Below the pieces are notes generated by a model that was not told the origin of the DNA, did no database searches, and saw nothing but the letters and a program-made list of their open reading frames with translations. Below are positions 1 through 9,220 of a stretch of 18,196 nucleotides of DNA, piece by piece. Made by a program: the position numbers and the translations under genes. The stretch comes from an uncultured Eubacteriales bacterium (GTDB lineage: Bacteria > Bacillota > Clostridia > Oscillospirales > Acutalibacteraceae), in contig OMPZ01000160.1 of assembly GCA_900313125.1 (NCBI GenBank), forward strand, positions 1 to 18,196. Reading direction: 5' to 3'. How positions within the stretch are numbered: position 1 is the first letter of the stretch; every line of letters starts with the position of its first letter.

Positions 1-3000
1 GCGCAGAATAACGCGGCTGCCGACTCCGATATTTACAAAACCATCAGGAACAATATACCGCCCGCAGTAAATAATAATGTCGGCGCGGCACCGGCTGCAA
101 ATACCCCGTATGGTTCTGTAAGACCGGCAGCACCCGCTGCTAATGCAACGTACATCACAGACGTAAACCCATCAGCTCCCGCCGCTAACACACCGTACAG
201 CGCGGGTGTAAACGTCGGTATCAATAATAAAGGCGGTTCGCGAATTGTCCGCGGCGACACGCCGCAGCAGCAGCAGAGACATATTGAAGAATGGCTCGGT
301 ACAAGGCTTTTCAATATCGCGGCGTCGCTGCTTATCTTTATCGGACTTATTCTTTTCTGTACGCTCAGCACCGAACAGGTCACAAATACAATGAAAATGA
401 TCGCCATGTTCGTTGTGAGCGGAGGATTTATCGCGGCAGGTACGTTTTTCTCGCGTAAAGATAAATCTGTATTTCCGCTCGGAATGCTCGGCTGCGGATT
501 CGGAACGTTCTTTATATCTATCCTGCTTTCGCATATCTATTTCCATTCGCTCGGCGATATAGCGGCTTTCTCGCTTATCCTCGTGTGGTCGGCGTTCGCG
601 CTGTTTATGTCGAAAAAGCTCGATTCCGTTATGCTCAGCGTCACGGCGCACATAGGCACAGCCGTTTCTATCTGCTTTGCGTTCACGCTCGGCTTCACAG
701 CTGAAAGAGTCGTTCTGCTGACGATCTACCAGCTTGCGGCTATCGCCGTTATCATCGGCGGCAATATCTTCTGCTGCCGCAAAACATACCGCTTCGGTCT
801 GATAATGTCGCAGTGCCTGCTCGTTTATACCTCGATCGCTATGAGCCACGCTTTCAGCGAGAAGTTCATCATGCCCCAGTCTGTATCTGCCGCGGCTGCA
901 ACCGCTGTCTACGCGGTACAGTTTTCCGCAATCTGCTTTGTCTCGTACCTTGTGGCTACGTCCGCTGCCGCTCTTGAAAAAGAGGGTCTTAAAAAGACCG
1001 CGATCACAGAGAAGGACGAAAACGATCTCACAGGCGCGTTTGAGCGTAAGGCACACGGCGAAAGGCTTATCTCTATCTCAACCGTTGTCCACGCCGTAAA
1101 CAAGCTGCTCTGGACCTCGGGTACAGTCGCTTCTGTCGGCTGCATCACATACTATATTTGTAAAAACGCCATTAAGTGCGACACCGTTATCCCGACGGCG
1201 GTCGCCCTCATCATCGCGGCTTTGCTGCACCTGACACTCACGCTTTTCTTGGAAGAAAAGCTCAATTTCAGCACGCACCTTGCGTCTGTTTCGATCTGGT
1301 TCATCTCCGCGGTCATCATCGTTTCGCTGTTTGCCGCAGCTCATGACTACGGTATGCCGTTCGTATTCGTTTATTCTCTCCTGCTTATCGCGATCTTCAA
1401 GCTTACGAAAAACAAAGGGCTTGCTCCCGTCACCTCGGCGGCGCTCTTTATCGAAGCTGTATACATGACCTTCTACGGCTACTTCGCCATTGAGAACGTC
1501 TGGATAAGCATTCCTTATATGTTCGTGCTCGGCGGCGTTCTGCTGCTTTTATGGGCTGTTCAGGACGGCAAGCACAAGCAGCGTTACTTCAAGTATATGA
1601 AGATCGCCGAATACATATGGATAAGCTTCTCTATCATCTCGATAAACGCAAGCGAGTTCAGCGATATTTCTTTCCCGCTTATCATGAGCGAATTTGCTCT
1701 GATGAACATTATCTGCTACTTCATCAAATTCGGCAGCGAAAACGAGCCGGAGCTTAGAACCGTCGTAAAGGCGGAATCTCTGCTCACCGTTTACATCGGC
1801 ATGATAACGTTTACTTTCGAGCTTGCCGGAGGACTCGGCGACAACAACATCATCAAGGCTGTCATGGTCGTTATGATCGCCGCTATAACCGCCGTTTACA
1901 TCTACGATTTTGCCCGTTCAAACTCGTCTATCCTCCAGATAATCTCGGCGCTCACAACGGCAGGTTTCGTTACGTTCCTCTGCATCGGCTTCAGCGATTA
2001 CTACAAGCCGTTTGAGATATACGCCTCCGCTCTTTACTGCAGACCGTTCATATTCATCTTTGCGGCAGCCATGCTTATCATTTACGTCGTGAAGAAGAAT
2101 CATCACCTCATACTGCCCGTATGGATAGGCATTACACTCGACATGGTATCAATGGTGCTTGCGGGCTACGACGACCTCATTTATTACGCTGCTCAGGGTA
2201 CGGGCAACACCTTGCCGGCGCACCTTCTCGCTACGGGATTCTCGCTCGCTCACGCTGCTATCATGCTTGCAGCGACCTTCGTCATGAACGATATGACTAT
2301 CCGCAACGTCAACTCCACAAGGCTTATGAGGGAGCTGCCGCGCTACATCTCGCTTATCTGGGTCAACGCCGCGTTCCCTGTGATAACTTACGACGCGTTC
2401 TACGAAACAAAGCTTGAGAACATCTCTATCGTGTTTGCGATGATCGTTCTCACATTGATAAACACAGCCGTATTTGCAATGAAGTATCAGGACGAGCCGG
2501 GAACACCGTTCAACCTTACGGTGCGCGGTATTTCAGCCGTGGCGTTTTACGCAGCCCTGCCGTGCCTTAGTCTCGGCAAGACGGGCAGCCGCGTTGAATA
2601 CGTTGCCTGCGTTGTGCTCATGCTTTCGTGTGCGGCTCTGTTCTTCGTAAAATCGCGTGAGATACTCAAATCAAAGCTTTCACTTTGGGTACAGCTTTAC
2701 ATCGGCATCAACTCGACGATCTTCATAAACTGCGCTGCAAACGGGCTTTCGAGCAGCTACGACTTCGCTTACGTTTTCAGCATCGTTACGATGATAACCG
2801 CACTTCTCTGCATCACGGCAGGCTTTATCGCGAAGGCTAAGGGGCTGAGGATATACGGACTTATCGTGGTCATGATCTGCATTATCAAGCTCGTAACGAT
2901 CGACATCAGCGGCGCGGATTCACTCGCAAGAGTTCTCGCGTTCATCATCGGCGGTGTTATCTGCTTCATCATAAGCGGCATCTACAACAGAGTTGAAAAA

Positions 3001-3225
3001 TCTCTTCTGAGAAACGACGCCGCGCCTGTCATGCAGCCTGTAATGGAAACGGTATCTGTACCTGCAGGCGGTCAGACTGAGGTGATATCTTCAGCAGCAG
3101 AGACAGTCTCGGCTTCGATACAAAATGCGACTGACCCTAAGCTATCGGATAGTAAAGAAACGTTTACAGAAACATCGGAAGAAAAAGAAGAGACCAACAC
3201 CGTCTCTGAAAATAACGATCAATAA
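1..3225 (+). CDS. Large polytopic membrane protein, DUF2339-like (5' end missing)
   Basis: The reading frame is open from the first base, so the gene starts before the window; 1074 codons are visible and it ends in TAA. An internal ATG at 391 is not the start, because the same frame encodes protein-like sequence upstream of it. The first ~80 visible residues are a low-complexity Pro/Ala/Asn segment with a repeated P-A-A-N-x-x-Y unit (near residues 30, 46 and 60). Then comes EEWLGTRLFNIAASLLIFIG, which resembles the first conserved segment of DUF2339 predicted membrane proteins (LG-x-W/R-L-N-x-x-G). About two dozen hydrophobic spans follow, then a ~75-residue hydrophilic tail rich in Glu, Ser and Thr. 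The function of DUF2339 proteins is unknown; an envelope role is only a guess. The gene has its own terminator and runs head-on to replication from the nearby origin. The family call is from recollection of sequence patterns, so it is moderate. Confidence 0.75.
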   Translation, partial: AQNNAAADSDIYKTIRNNIPPAVNNNVGAAPAANTPYGSVRPAAPAANATYITDVNPSAPAANTPYSAGVNVGINNKGGSRIVRGDTPQQQQRHIEEWLGTRLFNIAASLLIFIGLILFCTLSTEQVTNTMKMIAMFVVSGGFIAAGTFFSRKDKSVFPLGMLGCGFGTFFISILLSHIYFHSLGDIAAFSLILVWSAFALFMSKKLDSVMLSVTAHIGTAVSICFAFTLGFTAERVVLLTIYQLAAIAVIIGGNIFCCRKTYRFGLIMSQCLLVYTSIAMSHAFSEKFIMPQSVSAAAATAVYAVQFSAICFVSYLVATSAAALEKEGLKKTAITEKDENDLTGAFERKAHGERLISISTVVHAVNKLLWTSGTVASVGCITYYICKNAIKCDTVIPTAVALIIAALLHLTLTLFLEEKLNFSTHLASVSIWFISAVIIVSLFAAAHDYGMPFVFVYSLLLIAIFKLTKNKGLAPVTSAALFIEAVYMTFYGYFAIENVWISIPYMFVLGGVLLLLWAVQDGKHKQRYFKYMKIAEYIWISFSIISINASEFSDISFPLIMSEFALMNIICYFIKFGSENEPELRTVVKAESLLTVYIGMITFTFELAGGLGDNNIIKAVMVVMIAAITAVYIYDFARSNSSILQIISALTTAGFVTFLCIGFSDYYKPFEIYASALYCRPFIFIFAAAMLIIYVVKKNHHLILPVWIGITLDMVSMVLAGYDDLIYYAAQGTGNTLPAHLLATGFSLAHAAIMLAATFVMNDMTIRNVNSTRLMRELPRYISLIWVNAAFPVITYDAFYETKLENISIVFAMIVLTLINTAVFAMKYQDEPGTPFNLTVRGISAVAFYAALPCLSLGKTGSRVEYVACVVLMLSCAALFFVKSREILKSKLSLWVQLYIGINSTIFINCAANGLSSSYDFAYVFSIVTMITALLCITAGFIAKAKGLRIYGLIVVMICIIKLVTIDISGADSLARVLAFIIGGVICFIISGIYNRVEKSLLRNDAAPVMQPVMETVSVPAGGQTEVISSAAETVSASIQNATDPKLSDSKETFTETSEEKEETNTVSENNDQ

Positions 3226-3231
3226 TAACGG

Positions 3232-3257
3232 GGGAGAGCGGTTTGCTCTCCCTTTTT
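3232..3257 (+). terminator. Intrinsic terminator of the DUF2339-like gene
   Basis: A perfect 8-bp stem, GGGAGAGC (3232-3239) with GCTCTCCC (3245-3252), and a 5-base loop, followed directly by TTTTT. It lies 6 bases after the TAA stop, as expected of a Rho-independent terminator. Confidence 0.93.
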
Positions 3258-3343
3258 ATTGTGTTGTTGTGTACGATAGATTTCTTTCTAAATTTACGTT
3301 GTGTGGAATTATCTATTTATGACGCTCTGTCGCCGCTGGGCGA

Positions 3344-3445
3344 CCTACTTTTGGATGCCCAAAAGTAGGCAAAAACCACTTAAGAGAGGGTGGCTGCGAA
3401 GGCTCGTTAAAATTGGGGTTTCGGTCGCAGCCACCCCCTCTTAAG
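3344..3445. repeat. Two-hairpin palindromic intergenic repeat
   Basis: Two inverted repeats lie side by side. The first has perfect 11-bp arms, CCTACTTTTGG (3344-3354) and CCAAAAGTAGG (3359-3369), with a 4-base loop. The second has 21-bp arms (3379-3399 and 3425-3445) that match at 20 of 21 positions, with a 25-base loop; its arms start and end with CTTAAGAG/CTCTTAAG. No open reading frame of note fits it. The architecture and the AAAAGTAGGCAAAAACCAC core resemble dispersed intergenic repeats that I recall from Clostridia genomes, so a multicopy MITE/REP-like element is likely. A structured RNA is an alternative. Copy number cannot be judged from one window. Confidence 0.7.
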
Positions 3446-3593
3446 AATCTCCCCCGACAACTTCTTCGCTCTATACTGCTTTAGTGTGTGCTGTGGTGTA
3501 GTGGGCGTAAGATTTATATAAAACCTTACTTTAAAGAACAAAACAAATCAGCACATCGAACGCACAGAACCGCGCGAGCGGGTGAAAAAAAGA

Positions 3594-3622
3594 TTGAATT
3601 ATTGTTTCGGTGGTGTTATAAT
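3594..3622 (+). promoter_or_regulatory. Sigma-A promoter of the hemolysin III gene
   Basis: -35 TTGAAT (3594-3599), 17-base spacer, perfect -10 TATAAT (3617-3622) preceded by TG one base upstream (extended -10, TGTTATAAT). Transcription would start near 3629, which places the upstream in-frame start codon (3488) outside the mRNA and supports the ATG at 3656. Confidence 0.85.
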
Positions 3623-3655
3623 GATTGTTGTAATTTATTGAAAGGCTTTGATAAG

Positions 3656-4351
3656 ATGAGTAAAAAAACCGACTTAAAAAAAGATGTAAAAAAGGATAAG
3701 ATACCGATACCCGATTACACGAAGGGCGAGGAAATTTTTAATATGGTGACGCATATCGTCGGCGGCGCAATGGGTATCGCCGTGGCGGTGCTGTGCATAG
3801 TTTTCGCAGCTAAAAAGGGCAACCCTTACAGCGTTGTGAGCGCGGCTATTTTCGGCTCTATGATGATAGTGCTTTACAGTATGTCGAGCATTTACCACGG
3901 TCTCAGCCCGAATCTCAAAGCGAAAAAGGTTTTCCGCGTACTCGACCACTGCACGATATTTTTCCTGATCGCAGGTACATACACGCCTATCGCGCTTTGT
4001 TCGCTGAGAGAATATAACACGGCGCTCGGCTGGACGTACTTTGGCATAGTATGGGGACTTGCCGCACTCGGCGTCACGCTCACGGCTGTAAACCTCGAAA
4101 AATATAAGGTGCTCGGCATGATCTTTTACATTGCCCTCGGGTGGTGCATAGTCCCCGTTTTGCCTAAGCTTATGGCGATCATCGGCAAAGGGGGAATCGC
4201 TTTCCTCTTCCTCGGCGGAATAAGCTACACCGTCGGCGCGGTTCTTTACGGCGTGGGGAAGAAGAAGCGCTATATGCACTCCGTGTTCCATATATTTATC
4301 GTAATAGGCAGTCTGCTGCATTTCTTCTGCATTCTGTTTTATGTTATCTGA
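3656..4351 (+). CDS. Hemolysin III / PAQR-family membrane protein
   Basis: The 231-residue protein has the hallmarks of the bacterial hemolysin III (YqfA/TIGR01065) family. These are EEIFNMVTHIVGG near the N-terminus (His33), S-x-x-x-H in MSSIYHG (Ser77, His81), RVLDHCTIFFLIAGTYTP (Asp97, His98), and the C-terminal HSVFHIFIVIGSLLHF (His208, His212, His222). In the family these Ser/Asp/His residues are thought to form a metal site inside a seven-helix bundle; seven hydrophobic spans are visible here. Family members have been linked to pore formation and to lipid or membrane homeostasis, but the role in this organism is unknown. The start chosen is the ATG after a GAAAGG site (3640-3645) and downstream of the promoter. 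An in-frame start at 3488 would add 56 residues unlike the family. The N-terminus is Lys-rich. The gene is monocistronic and convergent with gyrA. Confidence 0.92.
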   Translation: MSKKTDLKKDVKKDKIPIPDYTKGEEIFNMVTHIVGGAMGIAVAVLCIVFAAKKGNPYSVVSAAIFGSMMIVLYSMSSIYHGLSPNLKAKKVFRVLDHCTIFFLIAGTYTPIALCSLREYNTALGWTYFGIVWGLAALGVTLTAVNLEKYKVLGMIFYIALGWCIVPVLPKLMAIIGKGGIAFLFLGGISYTVGAVLYGVGKKKRYMHSVFHIFIVIGSLLHFFCILFYVI

Positions 4352-4374
4352 TTCATACTAATATTTCACAAAAA

Positions 4375-4412
4375 ACAGGGGATAGCCATTCGGTTATCCC
4401 CTGTGATTTTTT
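4375..4412. terminator. Bidirectional terminator between hlyIII-like gene and gyrA
   Basis: Arms 4375-4387 and 4392-4404 pair over 13 positions (one G-T pair) around a 4-base loop. A T-run follows on the + strand (4407-4412), and an A-run precedes it (about 4370-4375), which is a T-run on the - strand. It sits between convergent stop codons and can serve both genes. Confidence 0.92.
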
Positions 4413-4420
4413 ATTCTTGT

Positions 4421-6967
4421 TTAGTTTTCAACATCTTCCGGATCTTCTGTGGAAAACTCGCCGTCATTTTCAGGCTCTTCCTGATCGTCGCCGTCCTTGT
4501 CCTCGTTGGGTGAACGCGCTATAGTAACGACCTTTGCGCCCTCGGCAAGCTTCATCACGGTAACGCCCTTGCTCGGACGTGCGCAAACTCTGATAGTATC
4601 CGCCTTTATCCTGATGATCGTGCCGTTGTCGGCGATGAGAATGATGTCGTCGTCCTGATCGACTACCTTTATAGCCGCAACGTCGCCGTACTTATCGGTA
4701 TGGTAGTTTATAAGTCCCTTACCGCCGCGGTTCTGAATGCGGTAATCGTCTATCGGGCTAAGTCTACCGTAGCCTGTCTCGGAAACGGTCAGCACATAGC
4801 CGCCCTCTCTGAGTCTTGCCATGCCTACAACGCTGTCGCCCTCTGAAAGCTTCATAACGTGAACGCCGCGCGCTGTTCTGCCCATCGCTCTGATATCCTG
4901 CTCGTTGAATCGGATAGCATAGCCGAACTTCGTCGCAACGATAAGCTCATTGCTGCCGTTCGTAAGGCGTACCCACGAAAGCTCGTCGCCCTCGTCAAGG
5001 TCGAGCGCGATAAGACCCGCCTTGCGTATAGATCTGAACTGACTCAGCTCAACACGCTTGATAAAGCCGTTTTTCGTTACGAACACGAGGTACTGACCCT
5101 CTTCGGGAACGTCCTGCGATACCTTTATCATCGCGCTGACCTTCTCGCCGTCGTCAAGCGGGATAACGGAGTTGATCTTTTCGCCCTTCGCCGTTCTGCT
5201 CGCTTCGTGTATCTCGTAGCACTTTATGCGGTAAGCCTTGCCGTGATTCGTGAAGAACATCACATAATCATGGCTGTTGATGACGAACATATCTACAGCA
5301 ACGTCGTCGTCGCTCCTTGATACACCCGTAATACCTCTGCCGCCCCTGCGCTGCAGCTTGTAGGTGTCGGAATTAAGACGCTTTATGTAGCCCTGATCGG
5401 TCAGCGTGAGAACGCACTCCTCACGCGGAATGAGGTCTTCGATATCGACCTCGCCGCTGACGGACATTATCTCCGTTCTGCGCTCGTCGCCGTACTTGTT
5501 GCGTATCTCGGTTACCTCGTTCTTAACGATACCGAGCTTTCTTTCTTCGCTTGCGAGAATGTCGTTAAGATCGGCGATCTTTTCATTGAGAGCCGCGATC
5601 TCGTCCTCTATCTTTGTCTGCTCGAGATTTGTCAACTGAGCAAGTCTCATATTAACGATAGCCTGAGCCTGAACGTCGTCAAGTCCAAAACGCTCGATCA
5701 AAGCAGCCTTCGCGCCGGACGGATCTTTACTCGAACGGATTATCTTTACGACCTCGTCGATGTTGTCAATGGCTATCTTCAAGCCCTCTAAGATGTGGAG
5801 CCTGTCCTGAGCCTTTTTCAGTTCAAAAAGCGAACGCCTTGTAATTATCTCGACCTGGAAATTGATGTACTGCTTGAGTATATCCTTCAACTTCAGCACC
5901 TTCGGCTCGCCGTTTACGATAGCGAGCATGATAGCGCCGAACGTTACCTGCATCTGAGTGTAGGTGAAGAGCTGATTGAGAACGACCTGCGCGTTGAACT
6001 CGCGCTTTACGTCGATCTCGATGTGCATTCCGTTTCTGTCGGAATGGTCCTCTATATTAGAAATACCCTCGATCTTCTTATCGCGGACGTACTCCGCGAT
6101 AGTTTCGATGAGCTTTGCTTTATTTACCTGATATGGCAGCTCTGAAACGATTATCTTCGCTCTGCCGCTTTTTTCTTCGATTATCTCTGTCCTTGCGCGG
6201 ACGGTGATCTTTCCTCTGCCCGTCGCGTAGGTCGCTCTGATACCGCTCCTGCCCATGATAAGACCGCCGGTAGGGAAGTCGGGTCCCTTGATGAACTCCA
6301 TTATCTCGCCTAGACCTGCGTTCGGGTTCTCGTCGCCCAGAATGTCGGGGTTATCAATGAGGTAGCAGATCGCGTCGATAGTCTCGCTGAGATTGTGCGG
6401 CGGGATATTCGTAGCCATACCTACGGCGATACCGGTACTGCCGTTTACGAGCAGATTAGGAAAGCGCGTAGGGAGTACCGACGGCTCTTTTCTCGTGTCG
6501 TCGTAGTTCGGCGTAAAATCGACTGTGTCCTTGTCGATATCGCGGAGCATCTCTACTGATATCTTGCTCATTCTCGACTCGGTATAACGGTAAGCAGCCG
6601 GCGGGTCGCCGTCGACAGAACCGAAGTTTCCGTGACCGTCAACGAGCGGATATCTCATGCTGAAATCCTGAGCCAGACGAACGAGAGCGTCATAAACTGA
6701 CGCGTCGCCGTGGGGGTGATACTTACCGAGCACGTCACCGACGGTAGTGGCGCACTTCTTGTACGGCGCGGTAGGGAGAATGTTATTCTCGTACTTCGCG
6801 TATAAAATTCTTCTGTGTACCGGCTTCAGACCGTCTCTTACATCGGGCAGCGCACGGCTCACAATGACCGACATGGAGTAGTCGAGGAACGATTTCCGCA
6901 TCTCCTTGTCGAGGTCAACATCTATTATTCTTGATTGGGGTAGACCCTGATTAAATTCATTATCCAT
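4421..6967 (-). CDS. gyrA: DNA gyrase subunit A
   Basis: Gyrase A breaks and rejoins DNA in the A2B2 complex that introduces negative supercoils. The 848-residue protein shows the breakage-reunion domain, with GKYHPHGD and the catalytic Tyr128 in AAYRYTESR. A coiled-coil region follows, then a C-terminal beta-pinwheel containing the GyrA box QRRGGRG (539-545), which marks it as GyrA rather than ParC. A ~30-residue acidic tail follows. The start is the ATG at 6967 (MDNEFNQGL) preceded by GAGGAT; an in-frame ATG 54 bases upstream lacks a ribosome binding site and adds non-homologous residues. The quinolone-determining position equal to E. coli Ser83 is Ala89, while Asp93 (Asp87 equivalent) is kept. 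A 196-base gap separates it from gyrB, with no clear terminator, so co-transcription is likely. A short inverted repeat (7000-7004/7010-7014) lies in that gap. Confidence 0.98.
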   Translation of the reverse strand: MDNEFNQGLPQSRIIDVDLDKEMRKSFLDYSMSVIVSRALPDVRDGLKPVHRRILYAKYENNILPTAPYKKCATTVGDVLGKYHPHGDASVYDALVRLAQDFSMRYPLVDGHGNFGSVDGDPPAAYRYTESRMSKISVEMLRDIDKDTVDFTPNYDDTRKEPSVLPTRFPNLLVNGSTGIAVGMATNIPPHNLSETIDAICYLIDNPDILGDENPNAGLGEIMEFIKGPDFPTGGLIMGRSGIRATYATGRGKITVRARTEIIEEKSGRAKIIVSELPYQVNKAKLIETIAEYVRDKKIEGISNIEDHSDRNGMHIEIDVKREFNAQVVLNQLFTYTQMQVTFGAIMLAIVNGEPKVLKLKDILKQYINFQVEIITRRSLFELKKAQDRLHILEGLKIAIDNIDEVVKIIRSSKDPSGAKAALIERFGLDDVQAQAIVNMRLAQLTNLEQTKIEDEIAALNEKIADLNDILASEERKLGIVKNEVTEIRNKYGDERRTEIMSVSGEVDIEDLIPREECVLTLTDQGYIKRLNSDTYKLQRRGGRGITGVSRSDDDVAVDMFVINSHDYVMFFTNHGKAYRIKCYEIHEASRTAKGEKINSVIPLDDGEKVSAMIKVSQDVPEEGQYLVFVTKNGFIKRVELSQFRSIRKAGLIALDLDEGDELSWVRLTNGSNELIVATKFGYAIRFNEQDIRAMGRTARGVHVMKLSEGDSVVGMARLREGGYVLTVSETGYGRLSPIDDYRIQNRGGKGLINYHTDKYGDVAAIKVVDQDDDIILIADNGTIIRIKADTIRVCARPSKGVTVMKLAEGAKVVTIARSPNEDKDGDDQEEPENDGEFSTEDPEDVEN

Positions 6968-7163
6968 TTTATCCTCACGCAGTTGAACCTTCGGGAATTT
7001 CCGCGAAGTGCGGATTTCCATTTATCATTTATAGCAAACGACAGTATTATTTTTCTTTTCATTATTCCTAACCGATTGCGGGGCTTTCCGATCGCCCCCG
7101 CGCCCCTTCGGAATATTCTCTCTAAGATATATTTTTTTAGTTGTTCACCATAGCTTACCTTTT

Positions 7164-9107
7164 TTAAACGTCAAGGTTCTGAACGTATCTTGCGTTCTCC
7201 TCTATGAACAGACGTCTCGGCTCTACCTTCTCGCCCATAAGTATAGAGAAGGTCTCGTCGGCGATCATTGCGTCCTCAACGTTTACCCTGAGCATTATTC
7301 TGCGTTCGGGATCCATTGTAGTCTCCCAAAGCTGCTCGGGATCCATCTCACCAAGACCTTTGTATCGCTGGATATCGGTCTTGCAGTTTAGCTGCTTGAG
7401 TATCCTGTCGCGCTCCTCGTCGGAGTAGGCGTAGTAATGCTCCTTCTTGCCCTTCGTGATCCTGTAGAGCGGCGGCTGCGCGATATAAACGTGCCCCTGC
7501 TCAACGAGCGGCTGCATATAGCGGTAGAAGAAGGTCAGCAGCAGCGTTCTGATGTGCGAGCCGTCGACGTCGGCATCCGCCATGATGATGACCTTGCCGT
7601 ATCTGAGCTTGCTGATATCGAACTCCTTGCCGACTCCGCAGCCGAGCGCGGTGATAACGGGCGTGAGCTTGTCGTTGCCGATGATCTTGTCCTCGCGCAC
7701 CTTTTCGACGTTGAGCATCTTGCCCCACAGCGGAAGTATCGCCTGATACTTTCTGTCTCTGCCGTTCTTAGCCGAACCGCCCGCGGAATCTCCCTCTACG
7801 ATGTAGACCTCTGTCTCGTCGGGATTTCTCGACTGGCAGTCAGCGAGTTTTCCGGGCAGCGACGCGTTTTCAAGCGGAGATTTTCTTCTGACAAGCTCTC
7901 TCGCGTGTCTTGCCTTTTCACGCGCTAAAGCTGCCTGACAAGCCTTGTCGAGTATCGCCTTAGTCACGTCGATATGTGAATCGAAATATTCTCTGAGCTT
8001 TTCGTTGATGAGGTTCTGCACCATCGTGCGGACCTCTGTGTTTCCGAGCTTTGCCTTTGTCTGACCCTCGAACTGTGCTTCCGAGAGCTTGACCGAAATG
8101 ACAGCCGTCATACCCTCGCGGAAATCCTCGCCGAGAAGGTTTTTGTCGCTGTCCTTCAAGAATTTCAGCTTTCTTGCGTACTCGTTCATAACGGTGGTGA
8201 TAGCGCGCTTGAAGCCTTCTTCGTGCGTACCGCCGTCCGTCGTGTGGATATTGTTGGCAAACGACAAAATAAGCTCGTTGTATTTGTCATTGTACTGGAA
8301 CGCGATCTCAGCCGCGGCAGTACCCTCGTCGTTTTCGGTCGAGAAATAGATAACGTCGGGGTGGATCACGTCGAGCGAACGCTTTTTGTGGATATACTCA
8401 ACAAAGCTTGAGATACCGCCCTCGTAGAGGAAATTCTTTTTATGGAGATCCTCCGGGTCGCGCTCGTCTCTCAGCTCGATATGTATTCCCGCGTTAAGGA
8501 ACGCCTGCTCTCTGAGTCTCGTTTCAAGCACCGTGAAGTCGTAGACATCTGTCTCCTGAAAAATTTCGGGGTCTGCTTTGAAGGTGACCTGAGTTCCTCG
8601 CTCGGTAGACTCGCCGATCACTTCAAGCTCCGTCATGATATTTCCGCGCTCGTAACGCTGGCGGTATATCTTCTCGCCGTCGCAGACCTTGACCTCAAGC
8701 CACTCCGAAAGCGCGTTTACTACCGACGCACCTACGCCGTGCAGACCGCCGGACACCTTATATCCGCCGCCGCCGAATTTACCGCCCGCATGAAGGACTG
8801 TGAAAACAACAGTCACGGCAGGCATACCCATTTTCTGATTGATTCCTACGGGTATACCGCGTCCGTTATCGGTAACTCTGATAACGTTTCCGGGAAGTAT
8901 AACGACGTCGATCTTGTCGCAGTAGCCGGCGAGAGCCTCGTCGATCGAGTTATCGACGATCTCGTACACAAGGTGATGAAGTCCCCGCGGACCCGTCGAG
9001 CCGATGTACATACCCGGTCTTTTCCTAACAGCCTCAAGCCCTTCAAGCACTTGGATCTGTTCGGCCGTATACTCCTGTTCAACCTTCAAATTCTCCGAAC
9101 TTTCCAT
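7164..9107 (-). CDS. gyrB: DNA gyrase subunit B
   Basis: The ATPase and Toprim subunit of gyrase, 647 residues, the usual length for Gram-positive GyrB. The GHKL ATPase part shows YEIVDNSIDEA (Asn53 for Mg-ATP), DNGRGIPVG (79-87), GGLHGVGASVVNALS and QTKAKLGN (the ATP-contacting Lys in QTK). The Toprim part has EGDSAGG (438-444) and DADVDGSHIRTLLLTFF (511-527, metal-binding Asp residues), then the RYKGLGEM motif and the C-terminal NLDV. Residue 461 is Trp in LPLWGKMLNVEK, where the textbook motif has Arg. A strong AAAGGGG site lies 6 bases before the ATG. It follows a small zinc-ribbon gene after a 113-base gap in which I see no convincing terminator or promoter, so it may be read from upstream as well as from its own weak promoter. 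Confidence 0.98.
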   Translation of the reverse strand: MESSENLKVEQEYTAEQIQVLEGLEAVRKRPGMYIGSTGPRGLHHLVYEIVDNSIDEALAGYCDKIDVVILPGNVIRVTDNGRGIPVGINQKMGMPAVTVVFTVLHAGGKFGGGGYKVSGGLHGVGASVVNALSEWLEVKVCDGEKIYRQRYERGNIMTELEVIGESTERGTQVTFKADPEIFQETDVYDFTVLETRLREQAFLNAGIHIELRDERDPEDLHKKNFLYEGGISSFVEYIHKKRSLDVIHPDVIYFSTENDEGTAAAEIAFQYNDKYNELILSFANNIHTTDGGTHEEGFKRAITTVMNEYARKLKFLKDSDKNLLGEDFREGMTAVISVKLSEAQFEGQTKAKLGNTEVRTMVQNLINEKLREYFDSHIDVTKAILDKACQAALAREKARHARELVRRKSPLENASLPGKLADCQSRNPDETEVYIVEGDSAGGSAKNGRDRKYQAILPLWGKMLNVEKVREDKIIGNDKLTPVITALGCGVGKEFDISKLRYGKVIIMADADVDGSHIRTLLLTFFYRYMQPLVEQGHVYIAQPPLYRITKGKKEHYYAYSDEERDRILKQLNCKTDIQRYKGLGEMDPEQLWETTMDPERRIMLRVNVEDAMIADETFSILMGEKVEPRRLFIEENARYVQNLDV

Positions 9108-9220
9108 TTTAAACCCCTTTTTTATTACAGAGGGCAGCGATCAAAGCCGCCTATCTGCGTTGTATCCTTCAGACACCGAGGTCCGTTCGCAATAATGCCA
9201 AAGACCGCGATATCATTCTG

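Noticed and set aside
3125..3322. ORF overlapping the end of the DUF2339-like gene
   Set aside because: It is an out-of-frame shadow that runs through the terminator hairpin.
3488..3655. N-terminal extension of the hemolysin III protein
   Set aside because: It lies upstream of the consensus promoter at 3594-3622, lacks a ribosome site, and is unlike the family.
7078..7101. GC hairpin after gyrB considered as a terminator
   Set aside because: The stem is short with a bulge, and no T-run follows on the minus strand; gyrB-gyrA read-through is more likely.
8241..8394. TGTGGATAT sites in gyrB, one mismatch from a DnaA box
   Set aside because: They are isolated and inside conserved coding sequence (codons set by the protein), so no origin role is inferred.
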